DNA of 64,000 bases from Atlantibacter subterraneus (GTDB taxonomy: Bacteria > Pseudomonadota > Gammaproteobacteria > Enterobacterales > Enterobacteriaceae), in the NCBI RefSeq assembly GCF_007570865.1, contig NZ_VLPS01000011.1, positions 1 to 64,000 on the forward strand, written 5' to 3'. Positions 63,092 through 64,000 of the stretch are shown here, in pieces (position 1 is the first letter of the stretch; every line of letters begins with the position of its first letter). The position numbers and the translations under genes are program-made. The notes beneath the pieces are model-generated. The model ran no database searches, was not told where the DNA came from, and saw only the letters and a list, made by a program, of their open reading frames with translations.

Positions 63092-64000
63092 ATGATCATT
63101 GTTACCGGCGGCGCTGGATTTATCGGCAGCAACATTGTTAAGGCGTTGAACGACAAGGGCATCACCGACATTCTGGTGGTCGATAACCTTAAAGACGGCA
63201 CCAAATTCGTTAACCTGGTTGACCTGACCATCGCCGATTACATGGATAAAGAAGACTTCCTTATCCAGATTATGGCGGGTGAAGAGTTTGGCGATATCGA
63301 GGCGATTTTCCACGAAGGCGCCTGCTCTTCCACCACCGAGTGGGACGGCAAGTACATGATGGATAACAACTATCAGTACTCCAAAGAAGTGCTGCACTAC
63401 TGCCTGGAGCGCGAAATCCCGTTCCTGTACGCCTCTTCTGCCGCCACTTACGGCGGACGCACCTCCGACTTTATTGAGTCCCGCGAATACGAGAAGCCGC
63501 TGAACGTTTACGGCTACTCCAAATTCCTGTTCGACGAATACGTGCGCCAGATCCTGCCGGAAGCCAACTCGCAAATCGTCGGGTTCCGCTACTTCAATGT
63601 CTACGGACCGCGTGAAGGCCACAAAGGCAGCATGGCGAGCGTGGCGTTCCATCTGAACACCCAGTTGAATAACGGCGAGAGCCCGAAACTGTTTGAAGGC
63701 AGCGACGGCTTTAAGCGCGATTTCGTCTACGTGGGCGACGTGGCGGCGGTCAATCTGTGGTTCTGGGAAAACGGCGTATCCGGGATTTTCAACCTCGGCA
63801 CGGGCCGTGCGGAATCCTTCCAGGCCGTGGCCGATGCTGCGCTGGCATACCACCAGAAAGGCAGCCTCGAATACATCCCATTCCCGGAAAAACTGAAAGG
63901 CCGCTATCAGGCGTTTACTCAGGCAGATTTAACTAATCTGCGCGCCGCTGGCTACGATAAGCCGTTCAAGACCGTCGCCGAAGGCGTGGCGGAATATATG
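63092..64000 (+). CDS. hldD: ADP-L-glycero-D-manno-heptose-6-epimerase HldD (partial, 3' end cut)
   Basis: SDR-type epimerase making the ADP-heptose used for the inner core of LPS. 303 codons are present; E. coli HldD has 310, so about seven codons lie beyond the right edge. NADP site [12 protein letters not shown] at the N terminus, catalytic Tyr and Lys in [11 protein letters not shown] near residue 140, Ser in [13 protein letters not shown] precedes the ATG at 63092. In enterobacteria it leads the hldD-waaFC core-LPS genes. Confidence 0.96.
   Translation, partial: MIIVTGGAGFIGSNIVKALNDKGITDILVVDNLKDGTKFVNLVDLTIADYMDKEDFLIQIMAGEEFGDIEAIFHEGACSSTTEWDGKYMMDNNYQYSKEVLHYCLEREIPFLYASSAATYGGRTSDFIESREYEKPLNVYGYSKFLFDEYVRQILPEANSQIVGFRYFNVYGPREGHKGSMASVAFHLNTQLNNGESPKLFEGSDGFKRDFVYVGDVAAVNLWFWENGVSGIFNLGTGRAESFQAVADAALAYHQKGSLEYIPFPEKLKGRYQAFTQADLTNLRAAGYDKPFKTVAEGVAEYM

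Overview
The window is a conserved chromosomal segment of a member of the Enterobacteriaceae. Nearly every gene is a close, full-length match to an Escherichia coli or Salmonella protein recalled from memory. Gene order, the MetJ, ArgR, OxyR and CpxR sites, and the small RNAs OxyS and CpxQ are also enterobacterial. It is not E. coli K-12: argG sits inside the arginine cluster, ppc lies next to metF, nlpA lies between rraA and zapB, a five-gene accessory block lies between tpiA and cdh, and cpxA is joined directly to trmL. The GC-rich third positions and this order suggest a Klebsiella, Enterobacter or Kosakonia-like genus, but the genus cannot be fixed by reading alone.

Layout. 1-250: promoters and leader of a ribosomal RNA operon running leftward out of the window (16S itself is outside), preceded by murI. 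1068-8163: vitamin B12 uptake (btuB with a cobalamin riboswitch), tRNA methylation (trmA), yijD-fabR, soluble transhydrogenase sthA, and the peroxide regulator oxyR with the divergent small RNA OxyS. 8182-16944: arginine biosynthesis (argCBGH facing argE across a shared ARG-box operator) and ppc. 17177-22496: methionine genes metF, metBL and metJ with met-box arrays. 22551-32427: rpmE, priA, cytR, ftsN, hslVU (heat-shock promoter), menA, rraA, nlpA and zapB. 32844-39195: glycerol use and lower glycolysis (glpFKX, fpr, yiiR, yiiQ, tpiA).

39240-44775 is the most accessory part. It holds an SLC13/DASS-type anion transporter, a GntR/UTRA regulator, an ADP-ribosylglycohydrolase, a PfkB kinase matching the Salmonella aminoimidazole riboside kinase, and a GPH-family transporter. 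All are on the minus strand, with a perfect 32-bp palindrome upstream. The set looks like a regulated nucleoside or N-riboside uptake and salvage operon.

45066-51934: cdh, sbp, pfkA, fieF and the Cpx envelope-stress locus (cpxP with 3'-UTR RNA CpxQ, divergent from cpxRA). 52021-64000: trmL, cysE-gpsA-secB-grxC-yibN, gpmI-envC-yibQ, an AT-richer family 2 glycosyltransferase where E. coli has waaH, tdh-kbl, and hldD cut by the right edge about seven codons before its end.

No insertion sequence, prophage, tRNA gene or CRISPR array was seen. Gene names rest on motif and whole-protein recognition from memory; no database search was run.
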